Positions 1 to 5,371 of a stretch of DNA of 5,371 nucleotides are shown here, piece by piece. The notes under the pieces were generated by a model. It saw only the letters and a program-made list of their open reading frames with translations. It was not told where the DNA came from and ran no database searches. Position 1 is the first letter of the stretch. Each line of letters opens with the position of its first letter. The position numbers and the translations under genes are program-made. Source of the DNA: Bryobacterales bacterium (GTDB taxonomy: Bacteria > Acidobacteriota > Terriglobia > Bryobacterales > Bryobacteraceae); contig SHUN01000260.1 of NCBI GenBank assembly GCA_009697495.1, forward strand, positions 1 to 5,371, given 5' to 3'.

Positions 1-432
1 GTCATGGGCAAGCGCCTCTACTACTGCGGCCCCGCCGGCAACGGCCTGTACGCCAAGCTGACGCAAAACCTGATCCTCGCCAACCTGATGCAGGCGTTCG
101 CCGAAGGAATGCTGCTCTCCACCAAGAATGGAATTCCGGCTGAAATGATGCTGGACATCCTCGACAACAGCGCCGCCAAGAGCAGCCTCATCAGCTTCAA
201 GGCCCCCTACATTCTCGGGCGAAATTTCGACGCCAACTTCTCCACGCGCTGGATGCACAAGGACGTCGGCATGGCGCTCGAATCTGGAAAGTCCCACGAC
301 CTTCCTCTACCCCTCACCGCCGTCACCGAACAAATGCTAAGAGTGGCGATTGCAAAGGGTTACGGAGATGACGACTTCTGTTCCACCTTCCGCGTGCTCG
401 AGGATTGGGCCGGGATGGAAGTCCGGAAGTGA
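1..432 (+). CDS. NAD(P)-dependent beta-hydroxyacid dehydrogenase (3-hydroxyisobutyrate dehydrogenase-like), C-terminal part
   Basis: The reading frame is open from the first base, so the gene starts outside the window; the ATG at base 4 is very unlikely to be the real start. About 143 residues remain of a family that usually has about 290, so the N-terminal Rossmann domain is missing and only the all-helical C-terminal domain is seen. Counting from the ATG, the segment GPAGNGLYAKLTQN (residues 9-22) matches the family's G-x-G-xxx-K-xxx-N motif, with K18 as the expected catalytic lysine and N22 as the substrate-binding asparagine. The ending GDDDFCSTFRVLEDWAG is also typical of the family. Members oxidise or reduce small beta-hydroxyacids such as 3-hydroxyisobutyrate, tartronate semialdehyde or succinic semialdehyde in the cytoplasm. 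The substrate cannot be told from this part. No functional link to dxr is apparent, and the 388-base gap and separate promoter argue against one operon. Confidence 0.88.
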   Translation, partial: VMGKRLYYCGPAGNGLYAKLTQNLILANLMQAFAEGMLLSTKNGIPAEMMLDILDNSAAKSSLISFKAPYILGRNFDANFSTRWMHKDVGMALESGKSHDLPLPLTAVTEQMLRVAIAKGYGDDDFCSTFRVLEDWAGMEVRK

Positions 433-436
433 CGAT

Positions 437-455
437 ATTCCAAAAATGGAATTTT
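437..455 (+). terminator. weak terminator-like hairpin after the dehydrogenase
   Basis: Four bases after the stop codon, ATTCCA (437-442) and TGGAAT (447-452) form a perfect 6-bp stem around an AAAA loop, followed by TTT. The place and shape suit an intrinsic terminator, but the stem has only two G-C pairs and the T-run is short, so it would be weak. It could also be chance. Confidence 0.3.
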
Positions 456-579
456 AGGAACTGGCAGACCACCTGCACCCCCGACTCAGTTCTTCACTCT
501 ACTCCATTTAGAATTAGCGTCATAGGCTTCTAACAGAACTTGGGACCGAAAGTATCGTGAAGGAATCTACAAGAAACTG

Positions 580-608
580 TTGCATTATTGAAAAGAGTAT
601 CCTATAAT
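580..608 (+). promoter_or_regulatory. sigma70-type promoter, probably driving dxr-rseP
   Basis: TTGCAT (580-585) is followed after exactly 17 bases by TATAAT (603-608), a perfect -10 consensus with optimal spacing. The -35 box matches the consensus TTGACA in three positions, including the key TTG. It lies in locally AT-rich sequence and points at dxr. A transcript would start near 614-616, giving a leader of about 205 bases before the GTG start of dxr. That the promoter is used is an inference. Confidence 0.55.
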
Positions 609-617
609 CAGAATCAA

Positions 618-693
618 GCCGGGGAGGAAACTCCCACCAAGAGAGACTAACCTCACTTAAGACCCCTGAAGCACCTCCCCGGCGCCCCTTCAG
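618..693 (+). promoter_or_regulatory. structured dxr 5' leader with competing hairpins
   Basis: GCCGGGGAGG (618-627) and CCTCCCCGGC (674-683) are a perfect 10-bp inverted repeat with a 46-base loop. It would sit at the very 5' end of the predicted transcript. Part of the left arm can instead pair locally: GGGAG (622-626) with CTCCC (631-635) around a GAAA tetraloop of the stable GNRA type. A third stem, CTGAAG (666-671) with CTTCAG (688-693), encloses the right arm. The first two are mutually exclusive, because both need bases 622-626. Such an arrangement can act as an RNA switch or protect mRNA ends. No T-run follows, so it is not an ordinary terminator. It does not match a riboswitch class that I know, and a regulatory role is inferred only. 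Confidence 0.35.
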
Positions 694-797
694 AAAGTAA
701 GCTCCGCCCGCCCGTCCCGCGTGCAGTTTTGTCGGCAACGGAAAACGGGCTTCGCTCCTGTGGAAGCGCCATCAAGAAAATAAGGGCTTATCGGAGC

Positions 798-824
798 GGA
801 GATGTTATGATCGGAAGTGAGTGA
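798..824 (+). promoter_or_regulatory. Shine-Dalgarno and five-codon mini-ORF overlapping the dxr start
   Basis: GGAG (798-801) stands five bases before an ATG at 807, ideal spacing for a ribosome binding site. That ATG opens a five-codon frame, Met-Ile-Gly-Ser-Glu, ending in TGA at 822-824. This stop overlaps the dxr start as GTGA (GTG at 821-823), an arrangement typical of translational coupling. dxr itself has only GGAAG at 813-817, three bases from its GTG, which is too close to work well. The layout suggests that dxr is translated by ribosomes ending the mini-ORF. Whether the peptide is made is unknown. Confidence 0.35.
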
Positions 825-2026
825 CCTACCTGACTTTGCTAGGTTCAACCGGGTCCATCGGCACCAGCACGCTTGACGTGATTCGCCGGTGGCCGGACCG
901 GTTTGGAATTCATGCACTGGTGGCGGGCCGCAACGTCGCTCTTCTTGCTGAACAAATCGCGGAGTTTAGACCCAGAATCGTAGCGGTGGCCGACCAGCGC
1001 GCCCTCGACGAACTGCGCCGCACCCTCAAAGACGCTGGAATCAAGTCCCCTGATCTGACTTGCGGTCCGCGGGCCAGCGTGCAGGCGGCGTCCGCTCCGG
1101 AAGTGAGTTTTGTCATGTCCGCCATCGTGGGGGTGCTGGGCATGGAAGCCACCTACGAAGCCGTTCGCCTCGGAAAACGCGTCGGATTGGCAAACAAAGA
1201 GGTCCTGGTGGCCAGCGGACGCCTGGTCATGGAGGCTCTGCGCGCATCCGGCGGTGAGATGCTCCCGGTGGATAGCGAACACAACGGTGCGCACCAATGT
1301 TTTCGCGCGGGCCGCCGCTCGGAAGTGGCCAAGCTGATTTTGACGGCTTCGGGCGGGCCATTTCGGACCACTCCCATGGCGGCATTGGAAAACGTGACGC
1401 CGGAGCAGGCCTTGGATCATCCAACTTGGAAGATGGGCCAACGCATCACCATCGATTCGGCGACGCTGATGAATAAGGGATTTGAGGTCATCGAAGCCTG
1501 TTGGTTATTCGATCTTTCGCCGAAAGATGTAGAAGTGGTGGTGCATCCACAATCGAAGATCCACGCCATGGTGGAATACACCGATGGCAGCGTGATCGCC
1601 CAGATTTCCGCTACCGATATGCGCATGCCGATTCAATACGCCCTGACCTATCCGGAAAGGTCCGACGCGCCGGTGCCGAGACTTGACTGGACCGAAGCGG
1701 CTTCCTGGACATTCGAACCCCCCGATTTTAAGAAATTCCCGCTGCTCCGGCTGGCCTTTGAAGCGCAGCAAACCGGCGGATCAGCCGCCTGCACGCTGAA
1801 CGCGGCCGATGAGGTCGCCGTAGAAGCATTCCTGGCAGGGAGAATATCGTTCCCCGCGATTGTAGCGACAGTAGCGGAGACGCTGGAGAGGGTTCCCGTG
1901 CGCGAGCCTCGCTCCGTTGCTGAAGTGCTGGACATCGACCGGGAATCGCGGGCGGCCGCAGCAGCGTACATTGCCAGTGAGAGAGTGACACAAAGAGCCA
2001 CAGCGGAGGTGGCTCTGGGCGCGTAG
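821..2026 (+). CDS. dxr: 1-deoxy-D-xylulose 5-phosphate reductoisomerase (DXR, IspC)
   Basis: This cytoplasmic enzyme converts 1-deoxy-D-xylulose 5-phosphate to 2-C-methyl-D-erythritol 4-phosphate with NADPH and a divalent metal, the committed step of the MEP isoprenoid pathway and the fosmidomycin target. Its 401 residues are normal for the family. GSTGSIG (8-14) is the NADPH-binding loop, and LANKEVLVASG (123-133) the usual LANKE segment. D151 and E153 in PVDSEHN, and E222 in MNKGFEVIEA, are the metal ligands. LTASGGPFR (174-182) is present, H200 and W203 in HPTWKMG belong to the substrate-closing loop, and VVHPQS (240-245) is intact. The C-terminal helical domain runs from about residue 310. 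GTG at 821 is the only sensible start: a TGA in the same frame lies directly upstream at 818-820, and the N-terminus aligns with family members. After the metal site, NGAHQC replaces the more usual NAIFQC, probably a lineage variant. rseP follows 56 bases downstream, a common pairing. The uppS and cdsA genes often found upstream are absent. Confidence 0.97.
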   Translation: MTYLTLLGSTGSIGTSTLDVIRRWPDRFGIHALVAGRNVALLAEQIAEFRPRIVAVADQRALDELRRTLKDAGIKSPDLTCGPRASVQAASAPEVSFVMSAIVGVLGMEATYEAVRLGKRVGLANKEVLVASGRLVMEALRASGGEMLPVDSEHNGAHQCFRAGRRSEVAKLILTASGGPFRTTPMAALENVTPEQALDHPTWKMGQRITIDSATLMNKGFEVIEACWLFDLSPKDVEVVVHPQSKIHAMVEYTDGSVIAQISATDMRMPIQYALTYPERSDAPVPRLDWTEAASWTFEPPDFKKFPLLRLAFEAQQTGGSAACTLNAADEVAVEAFLAGRISFPAIVATVAETLERVPVREPRSVAEVLDIDRESRAAAAAYIASERVTQRATAEVALGA

Positions 2027-2029
2027 AAT

Positions 2030-2064
2030 GGGTATGCATGCCCGGTGCGTGACTTGAGCCGGGC
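2030..2064 (+). repeat. overlapping inverted repeats in the dxr-rseP gap
   Basis: The 14-mer at 2030-2043 is self-complementary apart from one G-T pair and can fold as a 5-bp hairpin with a TGCA loop. GCCCGG (2040-2045) can instead pair with CCGGGC (2059-2064) across 13 bases, so the two folds exclude each other. No T-run follows. They could affect mRNA stability or rseP translation, or be chance in GC-rich DNA. Confidence 0.3.
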
Positions 2065-2082
2065 CGGGGATTGAGAGACTGA

Positions 2083-3393
2083 ATGGAATTGCTACAAAAC
2101 ATCTGGTGGTATCTGGTTCTGATCGGGGTGATGATCCTGGTCCATGAGCTGGGGCACTACTGGGCGGCCATCTACTTCGACGTGAAGGTGGAAACATTCA
2201 GCTTCGGCTTCGGCCCAAGGCTGTTCGGCTTCCGTCGCGGTGAAACCGATTTTCGTTTCTCGGCGATCCTGTTCGGCGGCTACGTAAAAATGGCCGGAGA
2301 GACTCCCGGTGAGGAAAATACCGCCGGCTCGCGCGCCCTGACCTCCAAACCGCGCTGGCAACGCATGATTGTGGCGTTCGCCGGACCCGCCGTTAATATG
2401 GTGCTGGCAGTGGCCCTGCTTACGGGCCTGTTCATGGTGAGTTATGAAAAATCGCCCAATCCCAATTCGCCCGTGATCGGTTACGTGGCGCCGGATAGCC
2501 CCGCCGCCAAGGCCGGCGTGAGGGAAGGCGACAAGGTGGTGCAGTTCGACGATACCGTGGACCCCAGTTGGGACGATATGCGGATGAAGATCGCGACCAA
2601 CGCGGAAAGACCTCTGCCGCTGTGGGTGGAGCGCACCGGCGAGCGCGTGCGCCTGACGCTGACGCCGGCACTGGACGGTAGCGCGGGGTGGATATTCGAG
2701 ATCGCCGCGCGCATCGCGGATTACAACACCGCGTCCAATATCAAAGCCGCGCAGGAGGCGGGCCTCAAGCCCGGTGACACTTTATTGAGTATCGGCGGAC
2801 GCACGCTCCGTTCCAATTTCGCCGTGAATAAAGCGATCAACGCCGGGGGTGGGAATCCGCTGGAAGTGGTTTACCTGAGGGACCAAAAGGAATACCGCAC
2901 GACCGTCACTCCGGTCAAGGGCTCCATTGAGGGGAAGGAACGCTGGATGATCGGCGTTTCGCTGGCCGACCCCGTGGAGATCGTAAAGCTGCCCCTGCCA
3001 CGGGCTTTTACGGAAGCGGTCCGGAAAAACGTCCAGTTCGCGGGGCTGATCGTGAATTACCTGGGCGGCATCGTACAGCAAAAAGTCTCGCCTAAGGCCA
3101 TCGAAGGCCCCATTCGCATCGCCCAGATGTCCGGCGACGCGGCGCGCCATGGTTTCTTGTCGTTCGTGATTCTGATGGCGGGCGTCAGCTTGAACCTGGC
3201 CGTCTTCAACCTGCTGCCGATCCCCATTCTAGATGGCGGCGTGATGCTGATTTTGTTCATCGAAATGCTGATGCGCCGGGACCTGGACCTGAGAGTGAAG
3301 GAAACCGTCGTCAAAGTCGGTTTCGTGTTCCTCATGGCCGTGGTGGTCTTCGTGATTTATAACGACATTGCCAAGATCCGGCCGCCCGGCTAG
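2083..3393 (+). CDS. rseP: RseP-family site-2 intramembrane zinc metalloprotease (M50B)
   Basis: This inner-membrane protease cuts transmembrane segments of its substrates. In E. coli RseP releases sigma-E by cutting RseA and also clears signal-peptide remnants. The zinc site is HELGH (residues 21-25: H21, E22, H25) in the first membrane helix (about 5-25), completed by D384 of the LDG motif in NLLPIPILDGG (376-386). FGFGPRLFGF and FGGYVKM (about 41-70) are the family's conserved membrane-associated loop. A second helix lies at about 96-118, including GPAVNM. Two PDZ domains follow: about 130-195 (VAPDSPAAKAGVREGD) and about 216-280 (AQEAGLKPGDTLLSIGG). The last helices are about 358-380 and 411-427. 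At 436 residues the protein is full length with all catalytic residues. ATG at 2083 has GAGAG at 2073-2077 five bases upstream. It is probably co-transcribed with dxr. The substrate here is unknown; no anti-sigma factor gene is in the window. Confidence 0.96.
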   Translation: MELLQNIWWYLVLIGVMILVHELGHYWAAIYFDVKVETFSFGFGPRLFGFRRGETDFRFSAILFGGYVKMAGETPGEENTAGSRALTSKPRWQRMIVAFAGPAVNMVLAVALLTGLFMVSYEKSPNPNSPVIGYVAPDSPAAKAGVREGDKVVQFDDTVDPSWDDMRMKIATNAERPLPLWVERTGERVRLTLTPALDGSAGWIFEIAARIADYNTASNIKAAQEAGLKPGDTLLSIGGRTLRSNFAVNKAINAGGGNPLEVVYLRDQKEYRTTVTPVKGSIEGKERWMIGVSLADPVEIVKLPLPRAFTEAVRKNVQFAGLIVNYLGGIVQQKVSPKAIEGPIRIAQMSGDAARHGFLSFVILMAGVSLNLAVFNLLPIPILDGGVMLILFIEMLMRRDLDLRVKETVVKVGFVFLMAVVVFVIYNDIAKIRPPG

Positions 3394-3535
3394 CCTTCAC
3401 TCAACTGCCGTGCGCGTGGAACCGGGTCCCGTGTGCGCCGCGCCCGATTCACCCCCCCGCGCCTCCATCCCGCAGCCGCTTAAACTCCACCCTCATTTCT
3501 GCCGATAGAACTCCGGAGAGGAACGTACTAAGGTC

Positions 3536-3646
3536 ATGGTCACCAGTTACGCCCCGGTTCATACCGCCTTCAATCCGGCGGTCCCTCAAAAACTTGCGGA
3601 TCTCAAAGTACCCGAATCGTTGGTACTCGATCTGATGGTCCGCCGC
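3536..3646 (+). pseudogene. possible N-terminal fragment of an unidentified protein gene
   Basis: An ATG at 3536 with a purine-rich GGAGAGGAA (3515-3523) upstream, spaced rather far at 12 bases, opens a frame. Its first 37 residues look protein-like: helix-forming stretches such as VPQKLADLKVPESLVLDLM end in VRR. Beyond about 3646 the frame continues only as the antisense of the permease remnant, so any real gene is cut there. The segment faintly recalls N-terminal helical regions of AAA-type ATPases from Acidobacteria, but I cannot verify this and assign no function. On the opposite strand the same bases give a tail that does not look like a permease, which supports reading this part as +. 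Confidence 0.3.
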
Positions 3647-4033
3647 GTTGACTCCGAAAATCTGAAAATAGTCCGGCGAAACGCGCCCGCCGCGAAGTTG
3701 AACCGGGTCGCCCGAACCTCCCAACGTCGCGCCGCCTCCGGTCTGCGCCGCCATATATTCGAAAACAGTGTTGTCTCTTTCCCAATCGAGGTAGTTCAGG
3801 GTGGAAATGCCGTTGCGCTCGCCGCGAGGGGGCTTTCCCATTACGCGCATGATCCGGTCGGACTCCGGATAGGGCAGAGGCTTGAGCAGCACGCCGTCGA
3901 CGAAGCTGAAAATCGCAGTGTTCGCTCCAATGCCGAGCGCCAGGGTCAGGATCGCGACACAAGCGAACCCCGGGTTCGCCCCCAGGCCCCGGAGTGAGTA
4001 GCTCAGGTCCTGCGTCAGTTGCGACAGTGGGCA
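3644..4033 (-). pseudogene. MacB/FtsX-like ABC transporter permease (ADOP family), N-terminal remnant
   Basis: Read on the - strand, about 130 residues match the start of the acidobacterial duplicated-orphaned permease (ADOP) family. They begin LSQLTQDLSYSLRGLGANPG, followed by the first membrane segment with the hallmark LTLALGIGANTAIFSFVDG and then LLKPLPYPESDRIMRV. The first part of the periplasmic MacB-like domain (LNYLDWERDNTVFEYMA) follows, as far as VSPDYFQIFGVNAA. Intact members have about 800 residues and eight membrane helices, so over 80 percent is missing. The frame stays open to 3449, but residues after about 3644 no longer resemble the family. The start is also unclear: the open frame begins at a GTG at 4108 with an arginine-rich, non-family leader. 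A GTG at 4032-4034 would give a natural start (MPLSQLTQDL) only if one C of the CCC at 4029-4031 were removed. It is almost certainly non-functional. The family identity is confident; the exact ends are approximate. Confidence 0.78.
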
Positions 4034-4289
4034 CCTCTTTCTGCGGCGGCGCCGTACACGTTCGAAGACGGAGCGCGGAAACGGCGGAGACTGTCTCAAG
4101 TATGGCACTTCAGAACCTGGGGGTTGGTTCGAAGAAAAAACGCCTTCCAGGACCTATTTCCTCCGCGGGGTCGCAACGACGTGGCTCGCGGCGAAATCAA
4201 AAGAACAGGCGCGATCTCGACATCAATATACCGTTGGGCAGCCGACGAAAACAGCCGTGCCCATGATAGAGTTGAAAATGGTCAAGGGC

Positions 4290-5075
4290 ATGAAAACAGC
4301 CATTTTATGCGGCGGACGCGGCATACGCCTCCGCGAAGTGGCCGACTTGCTCCCGAAACCGATGGTCCACGTGGGCGCCAAGCCGATCCTCTGGCACATC
4401 ATGAAGATCTACGGTTCCCACGGATTTAACGAATTCGTATTGCTGCTCGGCTACAAGGGCGACGTCATTCGGGAGTTCTTTTACAACTTCGCGCTGCACA
4501 CCGCCGACGTCACGATCGATCTAAGCCGCACCGATGCCGGGAGGCTGATGTTCCACAGCGCACCCAGCGAGCCATGGAAAGTCACCATGGCCGACACGGG
4601 CGAAGATGCCATGACCGGCGCCCGCATCTGGAACTCCCGCCGCTACTTTCAGGACGCCGACGCGTTCATGGTCACCTACGGCGACGGCGTTGGCGATATC
4701 GATATACGATGCCTGCTGGAATTTCATCGTGCGCACGGAAAGATTGCGACAATAACGGGAGTTCGCCCGCCCGGCAGATTCGGTGAACTACAAACCGAAG
4801 ACGGCCTGGTGAGAACATTCAACGAAAAGCCGCAAGTCACGGGCGGCTTGATCAATGGCGGTTTCTTCGTGTTCAACCGCGAGTTCATCGGTTCCTATCT
4901 GAACGATCGCGAAGACCTGGTCTTGGAACAGGAACCGCTCGCACAACTGGTAAGCGACCGGCAACTGATGGTGTTCCCCCACACCGGGTTCTGGCAGCCC
5001 ATGGACACGCCGCGAGAACACCAATTGCTCAATGATCTTTGGGCATCCGGTAAAGCTCCGTGGAAGACGTGGTGA
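4290..5075 (+). CDS. rfbF: glucose-1-phosphate cytidylyltransferase (CDP-glucose pyrophosphorylase)
   Basis: Also called ddhA. It joins CTP and alpha-D-glucose 1-phosphate to CDP-glucose and pyrophosphate in the cytoplasm, the first step to CDP-linked deoxysugars for O-antigen and other glycans. From ATG 4290 it has 261 residues, close to the 257 of the Salmonella enzyme. Motifs in order: GGRGIRLRE (8-16) and PKPM (22-25) of the nucleotide-binding signature; KPILWHIMKIY; EPWKVT (94-99); DTGEDAMTG (102-110); TYGDGVGDID (129-138), whose D131 is the expected metal ligand; PPGRFG (160-165); EKP (179-181); INGGFFV (188-194); GFWQPMDT (233-240); and the ending GKAPWKTW. Isoleucine replaces the usual threonine at position 12 of GxGTRL, and VAD replaces the usual ET-x after RLxE. 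The start was chosen by alignment; GTG 4257, ATG 4263 and ATG 4278 are in frame, and none has a good ribosome binding site. The dehydratase gene begins 12 bases after the stop. Confidence 0.93.
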   Translation: MKTAILCGGRGIRLREVADLLPKPMVHVGAKPILWHIMKIYGSHGFNEFVLLLGYKGDVIREFFYNFALHTADVTIDLSRTDAGRLMFHSAPSEPWKVTMADTGEDAMTGARIWNSRRYFQDADAFMVTYGDGVGDIDIRCLLEFHRAHGKIATITGVRPPGRFGELQTEDGLVRTFNEKPQVTGGLINGGFFVFNREFIGSYLNDREDLVLEQEPLAQLVSDRQLMVFPHTGFWQPMDTPREHQLLNDLWASGKAPWKTW

Positions 5076-5087
5076 TCCGGCAGCGCT

Positions 5088-5371
5088 ATGTTCGGCAACC
5101 AATATCGAGGGAAGAGAGTATTCCTGACCGGCCATACCGGGTTCAAGGGGGCTTGGCTTTCCGAATGGCTCACGCAACTCGGCGCCGAAGTCACGGGGTT
5201 CAGCGACGTTGCTCTCCCCCCGCCGTCTTTGTTCAGCGCGCTGGGCCTCGAAGATCGAATCCGGCACGTGATTGGCGACGTTCGCGACGCTTCGGCGCTC
5301 GCCGCCGCGATGCGTGAGTCGAAGCCCGACTTTGTTTTCCATCTGGCCGCGCAATCGCTGGTGCGCTCGTC
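5088..5371 (+). CDS. rfbG: CDP-glucose 4,6-dehydratase, N-terminal part (runs off the window)
   Basis: Also called ddhB. This NAD-dependent short-chain dehydrogenase-type enzyme converts CDP-D-glucose to CDP-4-keto-6-deoxy-D-glucose, the step after the preceding cytidylyltransferase. Only 94 codons plus two bases are present of a usual length of about 360. The start YRGKRVFLTGHTGFKGAWLS carries the Rossmann NAD-binding G15-xx-G18-xx-G21 loop in the family-specific form TGHTGFKG. It is followed by a LPPPSLFSALGL segment, IGDVRDASAL with the adenine-contacting D, and FVFHLAAQSLVRS, the LAAQ-x-LVR element of this dehydratase family. The frame is open to the last base. ATG 5088 is preferred because it lies seven residues before the conserved KRVFLTGHTG; no strong ribosome binding site precedes it, which with the 12-base gap suggests coupling to the gene before. 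A following gene such as rfbH would decide whether the product is a 3,6-dideoxyhexose. Confidence 0.93.
   Translation, partial: MFGNQYRGKRVFLTGHTGFKGAWLSEWLTQLGAEVTGFSDVALPPPSLFSALGLEDRIRHVIGDVRDASALAAAMRESKPDFVFHLAAQSLVRS

Larger units (their letters stand above)
433..820. other. intergenic region and dxr leader, no protein gene seen
   Basis: No credible coding frame occupies this stretch. The two - strand open frames here (520-738 and 690-917) show no recognisable protein pattern. The left part, up to about 580, is AT-richer than the flanking genes. The right part holds the promoter, inverted repeats and mini-ORF listed separately. Smaller inverted repeats also occur: GCTTC/GAAGC at 749-753 and 763-767, and ATAAG/CTTAT at 780-784 and 787-791. 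I see no tRNA or riboswitch class that I recognise. Confidence 0.7.
3394..4289. other. gene-poor interval with gene remnants between rseP and the sugar-nucleotide genes
   Basis: About 0.9 kb without an intact gene. It holds two apparent gene pieces meeting near 3645, listed separately. 3394-3535 is GC-rich and shows no clear terminator for rseP. 4034-4256 holds no recognisable gene, and I could not find a convincing promoter for the cytidylyltransferase in it. The open + strand frames at 3994-4266 and 4019-4429 have no family features, and the second runs out of frame into the cytidylyltransferase. Confidence 0.65.

Noticed and set aside
611..820. Known riboswitch or T-box in the dxr leader
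   Set aside because: I could not match the conserved cores of TPP, cobalamin, SAM, FMN or T-box elements; the hairpins are reported only as unclassified structure.
845..1441. 198-codon open frame on the - strand
   Set aside because: It lies wholly antisense to dxr, which carries every expected motif; its translation shows no family pattern and is a by-product of GC-rich codon use.
1728..2197. - strand open frames spanning the dxr-rseP gap
   Set aside because: They overlap the conserved ends of both genes and are low-complexity, Arg/Pro/Ser-rich translations without recognisable domains.
3449..3643. C-terminal 64 residues of the - strand frame as a continuation of the permease
   Set aside because: After GVNAA the expected LGRTF-like continuation is missing and nothing resembles the MacB-like domain; the + strand reading is more protein-like here.
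4204..4232. Possible promoter with TATACC before rfbF
   Set aside because: There is no acceptable -35 element at 16-18 bases; the TCGACA nearby is only four bases away.
3394..4256. Insertion sequence as the cause of the gene debris
   Set aside because: No transposase motif, terminal inverted repeats or target duplication could be seen at the edges or at the 3645 junction.
4019..4429. 136-codon + strand frame overlapping the 5' end of rfbF
   Set aside because: It is Arg-rich without a family pattern, and it occupies the wrong frame over the conserved nucleotide-binding signature of rfbF.
4788..5354. 188-codon - strand frame across the end of rfbF and start of rfbG
   Set aside because: It is antisense to two genes with clear motifs, and it has no protein-like features of its own.
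1..5371. CRISPR array, tRNA, rRNA or phage genes
   Set aside because: No regularly spaced direct repeats, cloverleaf-like segments, rRNA signatures or phage structural motifs were seen.

Overview
The window looks like chromosomal DNA from an Acidobacteriota member, probably near Solibacter/Bryobacter. This is an inference. It rests on moderately high GC, a remnant of the very large MacB/FtsX-like permease family that is expanded in that phylum, and the lineage-flavoured DXR sequence. No rRNA or other marker is present to confirm it. All intact genes are on the + strand.

Layout: (1) 1-432 is the 3' end of a beta-hydroxyacid dehydrogenase (3-hydroxyisobutyrate dehydrogenase family). (2) 433-820 is a 388-base intergenic region. 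It holds a weak terminator-like hairpin, a good sigma70-type promoter (TTGCAT-17-TATAAT) and a leader of about 200 bases with strong, mutually exclusive inverted repeats. It ends in a five-codon mini-ORF that overlaps the next start codon as GTGA. (3) 821-2026 is dxr, the committed step of the MEP isoprenoid pathway. (4) 2083-3393 is rseP, a site-2 intramembrane protease with two PDZ domains. (5) 3394-4256 is gene debris: the N-terminal piece of a permease on the - strand and a possible N-terminal piece of another gene on the + strand, both broken at about 3645. (6) 4290-5075 and 5088-5371 (running off the end) are a glucose-1-phosphate cytidylyltransferase and a CDP-glucose 4,6-dehydratase, the first two steps to CDP-6-deoxy and 3,6-dideoxy sugars of surface polysaccharides.

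The genes form two functional blocks separated by the debris. dxr and rseP are a conserved envelope/isoprenoid pair, probably transcribed together from the promoter at 580-608. The cytidylyltransferase and dehydratase are the start of a nucleotide-sugar operon and probably mark the edge of a larger polysaccharide locus continuing to the right.

I do not see a wholly new system. The points most worth a second look are the structured dxr leader, the GTGA-coupled mini-ORF, and the deletion-like junction where two opposed genes are truncated at one point.
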